Shown: one piece after another, positions 17,270 through 27,306 of the stretch
How the letters are laid out: the number at the start of each line of letters is the position of its first letter
Numbering within the stretch: the stretch's first letter is position 1
Assembly (NCBI RefSeq): GCF_036192275.1
Contig: NZ_CP108088.1
Coordinates: forward strand, 3,721,501 to 3,785,500
Length of the DNA stretch: 64,000 nucleotides
Direction: 5' to 3'
Source of the DNA: Streptomyces sp. NBC_00250
GTDB taxonomy: Bacteria; Actinomycetota; Actinomycetes; Streptomycetales; Streptomycetaceae
Position numbers and translations under genes: made by a program
Notes under the pieces: model-generated
What the model was told of the DNA's origin: nothing
The model's input: the letters and a program-made list of their open reading frames with translations, nothing else
The model's database searches: none

Positions 17270-18031
17270 ATGCCGGAACGCCAGTCCACGGACGACAACA
17301 ACCCGTTCGCGCCGCCGCCCGAGGGCCGGCCGGATCAGCCGTGGCAGCCGCGGCGACCGGAGGGCTCGGACGATGAGACGTCCGGGGACTCCGGGTCGTC
17401 GGGGCCGTCCGACGGCCGCTGGAGCCCGCGCCAGCCGGGCCCCTCGAACGACGGCTTCGGCCGTGGGCCCGAGCGCCAGGGAGGCGGCCCGGGAGGACCG
17501 GAGGGCGGCCCCGGGCAGGGTGGCCCCGGCCAGGGCGGATCCGGCGGACGGGGGCTCCGCTGGGACCCGACGGACCCGGCGCAGCGACGCGCGCGGTACG
17601 CGATCCTCTCCGGCATGTGGGCCTTCTTCTTCGCCATCTTCGAGATCCCGGAACTGGCGCTGCTGCTCGGCGCCCTGGGTGTCTACTGGGCGATCAGCTC
17701 GCTGCGCGCCAAGCCGAAGCCGGCGGACGAGCTGTCGCCGACGTCACAGTCGGCGACCGCGCCGGCGTCCCAGCCCTCGGGACAGACCCCGGCCCGGCCG
17801 ACGGGACAGGGCGCCACGGCGGCCCCGCTCCGCTCGATGCGGACGGCCGCGATCAGCGGCCTGGTCGCCGCGAGCGTGGCCCTGATGATCGTCGCGGTGG
17901 GCTTCACCATGCAGCTCGTCTACAGCGACTTCTACGAGTGCCGTGACGACGCCCTCACCCACGCCGGCCAGCTGGCCTGCAACGACCTCCTGCCGAAGCC
18001 GCTGCGCGCGGGCTTCGGGGTCCGGGAGTAG
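17270..18031 (+). CDS. Membrane protein with disordered Pro/Gly-rich N-terminus
   Basis: The 253-residue protein has about 100 low-complexity residues (Pro, Gly, Ser, Asp) and a hydrophobic pair at about 118-146 ([26 protein letters not shown]). A polar linker and one more membrane segment (about 195-222) lead to a short outer tail with two Cys residues ([20 protein letters not shown]). It is divergent from purN. No characterised domain is recognised. Confidence 0.75.
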   Translation: MPERQSTDDNNPFAPPPEGRPDQPWQPRRPEGSDDETSGDSGSSGPSDGRWSPRQPGPSNDGFGRGPERQGGGPGGPEGGPGQGGPGQGGSGGRGLRWDPTDPAQRRARYAILSGMWAFFFAIFEIPELALLLGALGVYWAISSLRAKPKPADELSPTSQSATAPASQPSGQTPARPTGQGATAAPLRSMRTAAISGLVAASVALMIVAVGFTMQLVYSDFYECRDDALTHAGQLACNDLLPKPLRAGFGVRE

Positions 18032-18037
18032 CGAGAG

Positions 18038-19549
18038 CTAGGGCGCGTCCGGAGGCGGTGGCGAGGCGGGTTCCCAGGCCGCCGGGAGGTAGTCGTAGGG
18101 CTCGAAGGCGGCGTCGCCGTACGGGTCGGCGTAGGGGGCGCTGTACGGATCGTCGGCCCGGCCGAGGTCCGGACCGGCCTCCGGCACGGCCGAGGTCGCC
18201 GGAGCCGTGTCCGGCTGCGCCTCCTCGGGCGTCTCCGGGTCCGGGGTGGACGGGGGTACGGGGCCGGGCACGGGCACGAGGCCCGAGGCGGCCCACTTCT
18301 CGGCCCCGGCCGCCGGTCCGGCCACGGAGGCCTCCGCCGGAACCGGCAGGGGCTTCGGCCGGGGGACGCGCCGGCCCCAGGCCCGTACGCCCAGGGCCAC
18401 CGGCACCCCGACGCAGGCACCCCACAGGACCGTCGCCGCGCCCGTCTGCCACCACACGGGGCCGAACGCGGACAGCCGGCCGCTGCCGAGCGGGCCGCCC
18501 GCCGCCCCCGAGAGGACGGCGACCACGGCCCCGCAGCCCCAGGCCGCACCCAGCGCCGTGAGTGCCGTGTCCCGGGCCGTCCAGGTCCGTGCCGAGCGGC
18601 CCACCCGGCGGCCCTGGAGCACGGCGGCCACCAGCGGGACCGCCGCGGCCGTCCAGTGGATCCAGGTGCCGCGCCCTCCCTCGGGCAGCGCGGCGAGCAG
18701 CGGGAAGGGCGGCAGGGCCGGGTCCCCGGCGAGGCCCAGCGGGGTCGCGAGCGCGCCCGTGCCGAGGGTGAAGCCCGGCCCGAGCCCGTACGCCGCCCCC
18801 CAGACGGCCATGTTCGGCAGCAGCGCGAGCACAAGCAGCAGCACCGCCACCCGCCCCGACCACTCCCCCGAAAGGGCGGCGTACGCGGCCTGGGCCTCGC
18901 CCGCGTGCCAGGCGAGGGAGACCGCCGCCGCCACCGCACCGCCACCGAGCAGCGTCACGAGCCCGAGCCCCGTCGCGCGCACGGCGGCGGCGGCCTGCCG
19001 CTGTTCGGGGAGCGGGCGGCCGAGCGCCGTCCAGGCGCCGGCCCCCGCCGCGCCGACCACGACGGCGGGCAGCCAGAGCCCGGCGGTGATCAGGTCGGCG
19101 GGCAGCGGGCCGCTCTCGCTGTAGACCACGACGGCGGCCGCGACCAGGAGATATCCCCCGGCCACGGCGGCGACCGCACCGCCCGTGGACGGGCGTGACC
19201 GGTCGCCGCGGTCGTCCGCGTCGAGGGTGTCGCGGGCGGCCCGGTGGACGAGCCAGACGGGCAGGACGACCAAGAGCATCGGCACGATGCCGAGGGGCGC
19301 GGGCAGGCCGGACAGGGTGTCCGTACGGACGAGGTCCACGCCGTGGGCGAGCAGCCAGAGTCCCGCCGCCAGGTGGAGGGCGCCGCCGGGGCCGCTGTCG
19401 GGGTACGGGGAGCTGATCCAGGCCGCGACCACCAGGACCGCGAGGGCGCCGAGTCCGAGTCCGGCGGCGACCCCGCCCCGGACGCAGGCGGTGGCGAGCG
19501 CGGCGGAACGGCCGCCCTGGACCAGGGGGTGCTCGGTCACATGGGTCAC
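18038..19549 (-). CDS. Polytopic membrane protein, DUF6350/PerM-like
   Basis: The protein has about 503 residues, with ten or more membrane helices in the first 390 and a Pro/Glu-rich C-terminal tail. The pattern of Ala/Gly/Leu/Val helices with the [19 protein letters not shown] segment fits the actinobacterial DUF6350 family, related to mycobacterial PerM, which has been linked to cell-division stability under stress. That assignment is from recollection of sequence style, not a search. The start (GTG 19549) has a weak ribosome site; GTG at 19540 is an alternative. It is divergent from the XRE/sigma-like gene. Confidence 0.7.
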   Translation of the reverse strand: MTHVTEHPLVQGGRSAALATACVRGGVAAGLGLGALAVLVVAAWISSPYPDSGPGGALHLAAGLWLLAHGVDLVRTDTLSGLPAPLGIVPMLLVVLPVWLVHRAARDTLDADDRGDRSRPSTGGAVAAVAGGYLLVAAAVVVYSESGPLPADLITAGLWLPAVVVGAAGAGAWTALGRPLPEQRQAAAAVRATGLGLVTLLGGGAVAAAVSLAWHAGEAQAAYAALSGEWSGRVAVLLLVLALLPNMAVWGAAYGLGPGFTLGTGALATPLGLAGDPALPPFPLLAALPEGGRGTWIHWTAAAVPLVAAVLQGRRVGRSARTWTARDTALTALGAAWGCGAVVAVLSGAAGGPLGSGRLSAFGPVWWQTGAATVLWGACVGVPVALGVRAWGRRVPRPKPLPVPAEASVAGPAAGAEKWAASGLVPVPGPVPPSTPDPETPEEAQPDTAPATSAVPEAGPDLGRADDPYSAPYADPYGDAAFEPYDYLPAAWEPASPPPPDAP

Positions 19550-19668
19550 GGGGTCATGCTGCCAACGACACGCGCTTTTGCCGCGTAACAGGCAAACCTC
19601 CGTTGTGTCGCTCAATATACGTTTATGTACTTTTCCGCCCAGAGAAGCTCTGCGGGAGGTCGACGTCG

Positions 19669-21009
19669 ATGAGCCGGAGCACCGCGGATTCCGCATCCTC
19701 CGCCACCCTGCCGACCCCGAAGGAGCGGCGCAGGTTGCGCGAGGCCCTCGCCCTGAGCGAGGAGCAGGTCGCCGAGGCCATGGGCGTCACGAAGGCCACG
19801 GTCAAGTCATGGGAGACCGGGCGCTCGGCACCCCGGGGCCGCAAACGCGAGGCGTACGCGAAACTGCTCGGCACGCACGAGCCGGACGCCGACGGGCAGC
19901 CGCCCGTGCCGACGGAGACCCAGGCGCAGTCACCCGTACGGACGCAGGCGCAGGCAGACGCGCAGGCGCAGCAACCACAGCACCAGCCACAGGCGCAGGC
20001 ACACGCGCAGCCACAGGCGCAGGCCGGCAACGTCCGGCCCAAGGCCGCCGCCGAGCGGGCCGCCGAGCCGCCGAAGGCCCCCGCCCCCTCCCCGGCCGTC
20101 TCTCCCGGCCCCGCCCGTGAAGGCCCCCCGAATCCGCAGGAGCGGCTGAAACCGGCAGGGACGGCGGAAGCTGCCCCGCCCGTCCCCGCGCGGCCCCCCG
20201 CCGTACCGGGACTCACCCCCGAGGAGGCCTTCGACGCGCTGTACGCGCACGCGGCGCACGGTCTCGTCCACCAGACGTATCTGCTGACCGGCCGACGGCG
20301 GCTCTCCCGCGAGTCCGTCGAGTACGCCTTCCACCACGCCTGGGAGCACTGGCCCGAGGTCGCCGTCGACGCGGACCCGGTGGGCTGGGTGCGGGCGACG
20401 GCGTACGAGTACGCGCTCTCCCCGTGGCACCGGATGCGCCGGGCCCACAAGCACCCCGACTCCCCACCCACCGAGGCGAACCGGCGGGCGGTGCTCACCG
20501 CGCTCCTCGAACTGCCGCCGGCGTACCGCCGTACCGTCCTGCTCTACGACGGGCTCGGCCTCGATCTGCCGGAGACGGCCGCCGAGACCGAGGCGAGCAC
20601 CCCCGCGGCCGCCAACCGGCTGCTGCACGCCCGTACGGTCCTCGGGAAGCGGGTCCCGGAGCTCGCCGAGCCGGAGGCCCTGCACCGGCGGCTCAGCGCG
20701 CTCGTCACGGAGGCGCCGACGGCGACCCTCCCGGCGGCCCGCGTGGTCCGGACGGGCAGCGAACGCCGGACCCGGACCTGGACGCGCGCGGTGCTGGGGG
20801 TGACGGCGGTCCTCATCTGCGTCACGGGCTTCGCGGCGGCGACGGCGCCGACGCACTACATCCCGGTCAACGTCCCCGGCGAGACCGTCAACGGCGTCCC
20901 CGTGCGCGGTGGCCCTCAGAAGCTCCGCCCGGAGGACCTGGAGCTCCGCGACATACTGCGCTCGGAGCCCAACCCGGGCCCGGAGCGGCTGGTCCCGGCC
21001 GCCGAGTAA
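19669..21009 (+). CDS. XRE HTH + ECF-sigma-like + membrane-anchor fusion protein
   Basis: The 446-residue protein opens with a Cro/C1-type helix-turn-helix (15-68; [23 protein letters not shown]). A Gln/Ala/Pro-rich linker follows (80-180, QAQ repeats). Next is a region laid out like an ECF sigma factor: a sigma2-like helical block (about 186-258, [21 protein letters not shown]) and a sigma4-like block (270-325, [20 protein letters not shown]). A single membrane segment at 373-391 leads to a short outer tail. The ATG follows GGGAGG at nine bases. Neither the DNA target nor the signal is known. Confidence 0.8.
   Translation: MSRSTADSASSATLPTPKERRRLREALALSEEQVAEAMGVTKATVKSWETGRSAPRGRKREAYAKLLGTHEPDADGQPPVPTETQAQSPVRTQAQADAQAQQPQHQPQAQAHAQPQAQAGNVRPKAAAERAAEPPKAPAPSPAVSPGPAREGPPNPQERLKPAGTAEAAPPVPARPPAVPGLTPEEAFDALYAHAAHGLVHQTYLLTGRRRLSRESVEYAFHHAWEHWPEVAVDADPVGWVRATAYEYALSPWHRMRRAHKHPDSPPTEANRRAVLTALLELPPAYRRTVLLYDGLGLDLPETAAETEASTPAAANRLLHARTVLGKRVPELAEPEALHRRLSALVTEAPTATLPAARVVRTGSERRTRTWTRAVLGVTAVLICVTGFAAATAPTHYIPVNVPGETVNGVPVRGGPQKLRPEDLELRDILRSEPNPGPERLVPAAE
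19905..20030. repeat. Gln/Ala codon repeat region
   Basis: Degenerate CAGGCGCAG-type hexa/nonamer repeats encode a QAQAQPQ-rich linker between the two DNA-binding-like modules. Confidence 0.7.
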
Positions 21010-21017
21010 CCGCCGCC

Positions 21018-21076
21018 GTACGCGAGAGGGCCCCGCCCTCGCCCGGGTGACCGGGCGGGGGCGGGGCCCTCTCGTA
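21018..21076. terminator. Bidirectional terminator
   Basis: The hairpin arms CGAGAGGGCCCCGCCC and GGGCGGGGCCCTCTCG flank a GC-rich centre between the convergent XRE/sigma-like and sucD genes. Confidence 0.8.
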
Positions 21077-21091
21077 CAGCTACTGACGAAG

Positions 21092-21976
21092 TCAGCCGGC
21101 GAGGATCGCGCGCGCCAGCTTGGCCGTCTCGGTCGGCGTCTTGCCGACCTTGACGCCCGCGGCCTCAAGGGCCTCCTTCTTCGCCTGGGCGGTGCCGGAG
21201 GAGCCGGAGACGATGGCGCCGGCGTGGCCCATGGTCTTGCCCTCGGGCGCGGTGAAGCCCGCGACGTAGCCGACGACCGGCTTGGTGACGTTGGCCTTGA
21301 TGAAGTCGGCCGCACGCTCCTCGGCGTCGCCGCCGATCTCACCGATCATGACGATCAGGTCGGTGTCGGGGTCCGCCTCGAACGCCGCGAGGGCGTCGAT
21401 GTGCGTGGTGCCGATGACCGGGTCGCCACCGATGCCGACGGCGGACGAGAAGCCGATGTCACGGAGCTCGTACATCATCTGGTACGTCAGCGTGCCGGAC
21501 TTCGAGACCAGGCCGATGCGGCCCGGCTTCGTGATGTCGCCCGGGATGATGCCGGCGTTGGACTGGCCCGGGGTGATGAGACCGGGGCAGTTCGGGCCGA
21601 TGATGCGGGTCTTGTTGCCCTTCGCCTGCGCGTACGCCCAGAAGGCGGCGGAGTCGTGGACCGCGATGCCCTCGGTGATGACGACGGCCAGCGGGATCTC
21701 GGCGTCGATCGCCTCGACCACGGCGGCCTTCGCGAACGCCGGCGGCACGAAGAGGACCGAGACGTTGGCGCCGGTCTCCTTCATCGCCTCGGCGACGGAG
21801 CCGAAGACCGGGACCTCGGTGCCGTCGAAGTCGACGGACGTGCCGGCCTTGCGCGGGTTCACGCCACCGACGATGTTGGTGCCGTCACCCAGCATGAGCT
21901 TGGTGTGCTTCATGCCCGTGGCACCGGTCATGCCCTGGACGATGACCTTGCTGTCCTTGGTCAGGAAGATAGCCAT
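21092..21976 (-). CDS. sucD: Succinyl-CoA synthetase alpha subunit
   Basis: The CoA-binding subunit of succinate-CoA ligase (TCA cycle) pairs with SucC. The 294-residue length is typical. Visible are the N-terminal [18 protein letters not shown]oA-binding motif, [29 protein letters not shown], and the phosphorylated His251 in [10 protein letters not shown]. The ATG at 21976 lies 19 bases after sucC, with GAGG upstream; the longer open frame upstream is out of place inside sucC. It is co-transcribed with sucC. Confidence 0.97.
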   Translation of the reverse strand: MAIFLTKDSKVIVQGMTGATGMKHTKLMLGDGTNIVGGVNPRKAGTSVDFDGTEVPVFGSVAEAMKETGANVSVLFVPPAFAKAAVVEAIDAEIPLAVVITEGIAVHDSAAFWAYAQAKGNKTRIIGPNCPGLITPGQSNAGIIPGDITKPGRIGLVSKSGTLTYQMMYELRDIGFSSAVGIGGDPVIGTTHIDALAAFEADPDTDLIVMIGEIGGDAEERAADFIKANVTKPVVGYVAGFTAPEGKTMGHAGAIVSGSSGTAQAKKEALEAAGVKVGKTPTETAKLARAILAG

Positions 21977-21995
21977 GGTGTTCTGACCTCGTCCC

Positions 21996-23174
21996 TTACT
22001 TCGCAGCCGCGAGCTCGGCGGCCTTGTCGGCCGCGCCGTCCATGGTGTCCACGCGCTGCACGAGCGGGTGGTTCGCGTCCGACAGGATCTTGCGACCCAG
22101 CTCCGCGTTGTTGCCGTCGAGGCGCACGACCAGCGGCTTGGTGACCTCTTCGCCCTTGGAGGCGAGGAGCTCCAGGGCCTGGACGATGCCGTTGGCGACC
22201 TCGTCACAGGCGGTGATGCCACCGAAGACGTTGACGAACACGGACTTGACGTCCGGGTCGCCCAGGATGATCTCCAGGCCGTTCGCCATGACCTCGGCGG
22301 AGGCGCCGCCACCGATGTCGAGGAAGTTGGCCGGCTTCACGCCGCCGTGGTTCTCACCGGCGTACGCGACGACGTCCAGGGTCGACATGACCAGACCGGC
22401 ACCGTTACCGATGATGCCGACCTCGCCCTCGAGCTTGACGTAGTTGAGGTTCTTGGCCTTGGCGGCAGCCTCGAGCGGGTTGGCTGCGGCCTTGTCCTCG
22501 AGCGCCTCGTGGTCGGGCTGACGGAAGTCGGCGTTCTCGTCGAGAGACACCTTGCCGTCCAGGGCCAGGATGCGGCCGTCCTTGGTCTTCACCAGCGGGT
22601 TGACCTCGACGAGGAGCGCGTCCTCGGCGACGAAGGTCTTCCACAGGGTCACCAGGGCCTCGGCGACGCCCTCGGCCACATCGGCCGGGAACTTCGCCAG
22701 GGCCACGATCTCGCGGGCCTTCTCGATGCTCACGCCGTCGACGGCGTTGACCGGGACCTTCGCGAGGGCCTCGGGGGTCTTCTCCGCGACCTCCTCGATG
22801 TCCATGCCGCCCTGCACCGACGCCATCGCGAGGAAGGTGCGGTTGGTGCGGTCGAGGAGGTACGAGACGTAGTACTCCGCCTCGATCTCCGGGGACAGCT
22901 CGGCGATCATCACCTTGTGGACCGTGTGGCCCTTGATGTCCATCCCGAGGATGTCCGTCGCGCGGGCGACGGCCTCGTCCGCGTCGCCGGCCAGCTTGAC
23001 GCCGCCGGCCTTGCCGCGGCCACCGACCTTCACCTGGGCCTTGACGACGGACTTGCCGCCGAGGCGCTCGGTCGCGGCGCGCGCGGCCTCAGGCGTGTCG
23101 ATGACTTCACCGGCCAGCACCGGTACTCCGTGCTTGGCGAAGAGATCCCTCGCCTGGTACTCGAACAGGTCCAC
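21996..23174 (-). CDS. sucC: Succinyl-CoA synthetase beta subunit
   Basis: This is the nucleotide-binding, ATP-grasp subunit of succinate-CoA ligase. The 392-residue length is normal. It starts [19 protein letters not shown], with [19 protein letters not shown] (grasp), EINPL-type [18 protein letters not shown] and the C-terminal [18 protein letters not shown] and [12 protein letters not shown]. The GTG at 23174 follows AAAAGGGACGG. It is the first gene of the sucCD operon, which ends at the shared terminator after sucD. Confidence 0.97.
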   Translation of the reverse strand: MDLFEYQARDLFAKHGVPVLAGEVIDTPEAARAATERLGGKSVVKAQVKVGGRGKAGGVKLAGDADEAVARATDILGMDIKGHTVHKVMIAELSPEIEAEYYVSYLLDRTNRTFLAMASVQGGMDIEEVAEKTPEALAKVPVNAVDGVSIEKAREIVALAKFPADVAEGVAEALVTLWKTFVAEDALLVEVNPLVKTKDGRILALDGKVSLDENADFRQPDHEALEDKAAANPLEAAAKAKNLNYVKLEGEVGIIGNGAGLVMSTLDVVAYAGENHGGVKPANFLDIGGGASAEVMANGLEIILGDPDVKSVFVNVFGGITACDEVANGIVQALELLASKGEEVTKPLVVRLDGNNAELGRKILSDANHPLVQRVDTMDGAADKAAELAAAK

Positions 23175-23647
23175 GCGCGTCCGTCCCTTTTCTGATGATC
23201 GCGGTTCGTTGTCTGCGTGGGCGTGCCGCGAAGGGCAACGTGACTGCACTGTCACAAGGGAGGCGCACACGGTGACCGTGGACGCGGCATGTCCGTCTCG
23301 CAGGTTATCGCCGAGGGACGTGGGTCCCTAAATCGCAGATCCCAACAGAGCGGTGATACGGGTCACAGGCTGTAGGGGCCACGGGGTCGCACGCAGGGGG
23401 TGCGCCGTGGCGGAGCACGGCCCGCGCGGCAGGCGGGGCTTGGCCTCCCGCCTTCTCACGACGCGCCGGGAACGTGGGTGAGGGCCGTTCGGAGACGTGT
23501 GTGATATGGGACTCAGTGAGGTCCGGGACACCCGTGCGGGTGGTCCCGCGACGACGAATTCCGTACCCGCGGCGCCGGCCGGACGGGAGCTGCCCGGCGG
23601 GTCCCGTCGCGTCGGGCCGGTCAGGCCGGTCGGGCCGGTCAGGCCGG
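23175..23647. other. Gene-free region between sucC and the VWA gene
   Basis: A 470-base stretch with no credible gene. The sucC side should contain its promoter and a small palindrome at 23240-23255. The far side ends in GGCCGGTC-type tandem repeats at 23611-23653, right after the VWA stop codon. Confidence 0.45.
23240..23255. promoter_or_regulatory. 16-bp palindrome upstream of sucC
   Basis: GTGACTGCACTGTCAC (arms GTGAC/GTCAC) lies 66-81 bases before the sucC start. A regulator site is plausible, but no promoter hexamers could be placed confidently around it. Confidence 0.3.
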
Positions 23648-23653
23648 TCAGGC
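23611..23653. repeat. 9-bp tandem repeat (GGCCGGTCR)
   Basis: About five units of GGCCGGTC plus A or G abut and overlap the last codons of the VWA gene. Confidence 0.75.
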
Positions 23654-24901
23654 CGCGGGGATCGGCAGCGGGCGCTTCTCCAGGGCGGCGGCCATGATCT
23701 CCGGGAACAGGTCGGGGGTACAGGCGAAGGCCGGGGCGCCGAGCGCGGCGAGTGCCGCCGCGTGGTCACGGTCGTACGCCGGGGCGCCCTCGTCGGAGAG
23801 GGCGAGCAGCGCGACGAACTGGACACCGGAGGCCTTCATGGCCGCGACCCGCTTCAGCATCTCGTCGCGGATGCCCCCCTCGTACAGATCGCTGATGAGG
23901 ACGACGACGGTGTCGGCGGGGCGGGTGATCTTCGACTGGCAGTGGGCGAGGGCGCGGTTGATGTCGGTGCCGCCGCCGAGCTGGGTGCCGAAGAGGACGT
24001 CGACGGGGTCGTCGAGCCGGTCGGTCAGGTCGACGACGGCGGTGTCGAAGACGACGAGCCGGGTGGCGATCGACCGCATGGAGGCGAGCACCGCGCCGAA
24101 GACGGAGGCGTGGACGACCGAGGCGGCCATGGAGCCGGACTGGTCGACGCAGAGCACGACCTCCTTCCGTATCGCCCGCGAGGCACGCCCGTGGCCGATC
24201 AGCCGCTCGGGGACGACCGTGCGGTGCTCGGGCAGATAGTTCTTGAGGTTGGCGCGGATCGTGCGGTCCCAGTCGATGTCCCGGTGGCGGGGCCGGCCGA
24301 TCCGGGCGGAGCGGTCGAGGGCGCCGGTGAGGGTCGCGCGGGTGCGGGAGGCGAGGCGCTTCTCCAGGTCGTCGACGACCTTGCGGACGACGGCCCGCGC
24401 AGTCTCCCTGGTCGTCTCGGGCATGGCCTTGTGGAGGGAGAGCAGGGTGCCGACGAGGTGGACGTCCGCCTCGACGGCCTCCAGCATCTCCGGCTCCAGG
24501 AGGAGGGTGGCGAGGCCGAGTCGGTCGATCGCGTCGCGCTGCATGACCTGGACGACGGAGCTGGGGAAGTACGTGCGGATGTCGCCGAGCCAGCGGGCGA
24601 CGGAGGGCGCCGAGGCGCCCAGTCCGGCCGAGCGGTCCCGGCCGGCCCGGTCGCCGCCCTGGGTCTTACCGCCGTAGAGCGCGGTGAGCGCTCCGTCCAT
24701 GGCGGCGTCGGTGCCGGTGAGGGCGCGGCCGGTGCCGTCGGCCTCGCCTCCGCCGAGGACGAGACGCCAGCGGCGCAGCCGCTCGTCGTCGCTCCCCGAC
24801 GCGTGAAGGGTGGTCGCGCCGGTGGTCGTGGCGCTGCTCGTGCCGGTGGTCGTCCCTGTATTCACGGCACTGCTCGTGCCGGTGGTCGTGCCTGTGCTCA
24901 T
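23648..24901 (-). CDS. VWA-domain protein of a MoxR system
   Basis: The 417-residue protein has a Thr/Ser/Gly repeat head (1-32), a helical middle region (about 40-240) and a C-terminal von Willebrand factor A domain. The MIDAS motif is intact: D253-Q-S-G-S-M-A (DxSxS), the GGGTD loop and ISDLYEGG. VWA proteins pair with MoxR AAA+ ATPases, which remodel or metallate targets. The ATG overlaps the stop of the DUF5682 gene (ATGA), the last step of the moxR-DUF5682-VWA chain. The strict operon layout argues for one complex. Confidence 0.88.
   Translation of the reverse strand: MSTGTTTGTSSAVNTGTTTGTSSATTTGATTLHASGSDDERLRRWRLVLGGGEADGTGRALTGTDAAMDGALTALYGGKTQGGDRAGRDRSAGLGASAPSVARWLGDIRTYFPSSVVQVMQRDAIDRLGLATLLLEPEMLEAVEADVHLVGTLLSLHKAMPETTRETARAVVRKVVDDLEKRLASRTRATLTGALDRSARIGRPRHRDIDWDRTIRANLKNYLPEHRTVVPERLIGHGRASRAIRKEVVLCVDQSGSMAASVVHASVFGAVLASMRSIATRLVVFDTAVVDLTDRLDDPVDVLFGTQLGGGTDINRALAHCQSKITRPADTVVVLISDLYEGGIRDEMLKRVAAMKASGVQFVALLALSDEGAPAYDRDHAAALAALGAPAFACTPDLFPEIMAAALEKRPLPIPAA
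24808..24900. repeat. Thr/Gly/Ser codon repeats at the VWA start
   Basis: Degenerate repeats (GTGCCGGTGGTCGT-like on the + strand) encode GTTTGTSSA-type repeats in the first 30 residues of the VWA protein. Confidence 0.6.
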
Positions 24902-27306
24902 ACGAGGGCCTCCGTGCCGAGGACGAGGTGGAGGAGGGGCAGCACTGCGTCCGCCCGCTCCCGGTCGGTCGTGGCGCCGAAGCCGGGGACACCGGGGGCG
25001 GTGTGCCCGGGGCCTTCTGCCTTGGGACCCCGGGCGACCAGCTCGCCGAGCGTGCGGCGTACGCCCGACTCGTACCCGGAGAAGGTGCGGCGCAGCAGCG
25101 GCAGCACATCGGTGAACGCCTCGGCCCGGACGCCCGTGAGCCAGTCGTCGAGCAGGCCGAGGAGCCGCTCGTCGTGGACCAGGAGCAGTCCGCCGCCCGA
25201 GGCCCCGCCGGCGAAGCCGTCTATCCAGGCGGCGGCGTCGGCGGGCGGGGTGCCGGGCGAGAGGGCGCGGCTCATGAGGAGGGCGGCCTCGTCGTCGGCG
25301 ATCCGGCCCTCGTCGAGGAGGAGCCGGGCGGCCCGGCCCCTGAGGACGCCCGGGATCCGGTCGCGGTCGGCGAGACGGCGCAGGACGCCCGCCCAGCGGT
25401 CGGTCAGCCCGGCCGCTCCGGGGAGCAGTCCGAGGGCCTGGTGGACCTCGTCGATCCGCTCGCGCATGGCGGCGGCCGCGTCGGCGCCGAGTCCGGCGCA
25501 GGCGGGTGGCAGGCCGACGCAGATCCGTTCGGCGAGGCCGGCGGCGACCTCGGCGAGGGCCGCCGTCCCGGTGCCGCGGACATCGCCGTAGCGCAGGGAG
25601 CGGGCGAGGGCCGGGAGCGCCTGGGCGAGGTGGGCGACGTCGGTGTCGAGCGCGGCCCGGTCGGCGAGCGCCCGCATGACGACGGGGAGCGCGTCGGTGA
25701 GACCGGCGAGGAGGCACTGCTCGGCGAGGGCGGTGATGTCGGCGAGGGCGGTCGCCCCGAGGGCTCGGGAGCGGGCCCGGGCGGTGGCGGCGGCCTCGAC
25801 GGTGGTGCCCCAGACGCCGGCCTCGGCGACCTGGACGTACAGCTCGGGTTCCCAGCTCAGCCGCCAGGTCTCCCGGAAGGTGCCGGTGCCGGAGCGGCCG
25901 GTGGCCGGTTCGCCCCAGCCGACGCCGAGGAGCCGCAGCCGGTGCAGCAGCCGGCTCCGCTCCCCGTCCATGTCCTTGCGGAGGTCGAGTTCGAGGTCGC
26001 GCTCGGTGGCCTCGGGCTTGAGGCGCAGGGTGCGCTGGCGGCGGGTCAGATCGCGCTGGAGGGGTACGGCGGGGGCGCCGGCCGGGACCTCGCCGAGGAC
26101 GTCGCCGACGACGAGGCGGTCCCGGACGAGGTCGAGCGGCACGTCGGAGCCCTCGCAGAGGACGGCGCGGACGGCGTCGGTCGTCTCGTCGAGGCCGGGG
26201 AGCGGCCTGCCGCGCAGGGCGGCGAGGGTCTCGGCGAGCCGGGCGGCCTCGATGACATGGGCGGTGGAGACGAGGTGGTCCTCGGCCCTGAGGAGTCCGG
26301 CGACCTTGGTCATCCAGCGCTCGACGGGCCGGTCGGGGACGGCGAAGAGGTGCGCGTACCAGCCGGGCGAGTCGATCCCGGCGCCGTATCCCGAGCGGCG
26401 GGCGAGCCTGCGGTGGGTCCAGGGGACCCAGGTCATCTCGGTCTTCACCTTGGGCAGGCCCTTGAGCAGGGCCCGGTCGGCGGCGACGGTGGTCCTCCGG
26501 GTGAGGGCGGGGACGTGCCAGGCGCCGCAGACGACGGCGACGGCATCGCCGAACTCCTTGCGGGCGGCGCGGAGCTGGAGCCGCATGTGGGCCTCGCGGA
26601 CGAGGTCGCGGGGGTGGCCGCCGTGTCCGTACGCCTCGCGGAGCGCGCCCATGGCCTCGGCGAGGGCCTCGAAGGGGGCGGTGGGGTCGTCGTCACCGCG
26701 CAGTTCGACGACGTCCTCCCACCAGCGCTCGGCGTCCTCGTATCCGGCGGCCCCGGCGAGTTCGGCGACCGGGTCGATCCGCAGGCCGCCGCCGGAGACC
26801 TCGTCCTCCCCGTCGTCCCAGGTGGGGTCGAGGGCGGCGAGGGTGTGGGCGGCGGGCAGGTCGATGAAGCGGACCTCGGCGCCCCGGTCGAGGGCCCAGC
26901 GGATCGCGACCCACTCGGGCGAGAACGCCGCCATCGGCCAGAACGAGGCCCGCCCGGGGTCGTCCACGGCGTGGGCGAGCAGCGCGACCGGTGGCCGCAT
27001 GCCGGGGTCCCCGGCGAGCGCCACGAGCGCGTCGGCCTCGGCGGGCCCTTCGACGAGCACGACGGCGGGCTTGGCCGCCTCCAGCGCGGCCCGCACCCCG
27101 CGCGCGGACCCGGGCCCGTGGTGCCGGACCCCGAGCACGAGCGGCCCGTCGAGGAGACCGCCCGCGGCCTTGGGTGCGGGTGCGGATTCGGGTGTGGATT
27201 CGAATGTGAGCGCGGGTGTGGGTGTGGATTCGGGTGTGGGCGTGGGTGCGGGTGCGGATTCTGGTGCGGGCGTAGAGGTAGGCCTGGAGGTGGGTGTGGG
27301 CGTCAT
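24898..27306 (-). CDS. DUF5682 family protein
   Basis: The 802-residue protein has a Pro/Thr/Glu/Ala low-complexity head (1-47) followed by LVLGVRHHGPGSARGVRAAL and VVLVEGPAEADALVAL, typical of DUF5682 (a ChaN/TraB-like start). Further on are CGAWHVPAL and long helical repeats. The family occurs with MoxR ATPase, VWA and SWIM proteins in bacteria, and its biochemical role is not established. It is coupled on both sides by ATGA overlaps with moxR and the VWA gene. In TraB/ChaN-like folds the conserved His and Glu may form an active site. Confidence 0.85.
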   Translation of the reverse strand: MTPTPTSRPTSTPAPESAPAPTPTPESTPTPALTFESTPESAPAPKAAGGLLDGPLVLGVRHHGPGSARGVRAALEAAKPAVVLVEGPAEADALVALAGDPGMRPPVALLAHAVDDPGRASFWPMAAFSPEWVAIRWALDRGAEVRFIDLPAAHTLAALDPTWDDGEDEVSGGGLRIDPVAELAGAAGYEDAERWWEDVVELRGDDDPTAPFEALAEAMGALREAYGHGGHPRDLVREAHMRLQLRAARKEFGDAVAVVCGAWHVPALTRRTTVAADRALLKGLPKVKTEMTWVPWTHRRLARRSGYGAGIDSPGWYAHLFAVPDRPVERWMTKVAGLLRAEDHLVSTAHVIEAARLAETLAALRGRPLPGLDETTDAVRAVLCEGSDVPLDLVRDRLVVGDVLGEVPAGAPAVPLQRDLTRRQRTLRLKPEATERDLELDLRKDMDGERSRLLHRLRLLGVGWGEPATGRSGTGTFRETWRLSWEPELYVQVAEAGVWGTTVEAAATARARSRALGATALADITALAEQCLLAGLTDALPVVMRALADRAALDTDVAHLAQALPALARSLRYGDVRGTGTAALAEVAAGLAERICVGLPPACAGLGADAAAAMRERIDEVHQALGLLPGAAGLTDRWAGVLRRLADRDRIPGVLRGRAARLLLDEGRIADDEAALLMSRALSPGTPPADAAAWIDGFAGGASGGGLLLVHDERLLGLLDDWLTGVRAEAFTDVLPLLRRTFSGYESGVRRTLGELVARGPKAEGPGHTAPGVPGFGATTDRERADAVLPLLHLVLGTEALV
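27165..27300. repeat. Short tandem repeats at the DUF5682 start
   Basis: Degenerate repeats of GGTGTGGGTGTGGATTC type on the + strand encode the TP/PAPES-rich head of DUF5682. They are in frame and probably length-variable. Confidence 0.7.
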
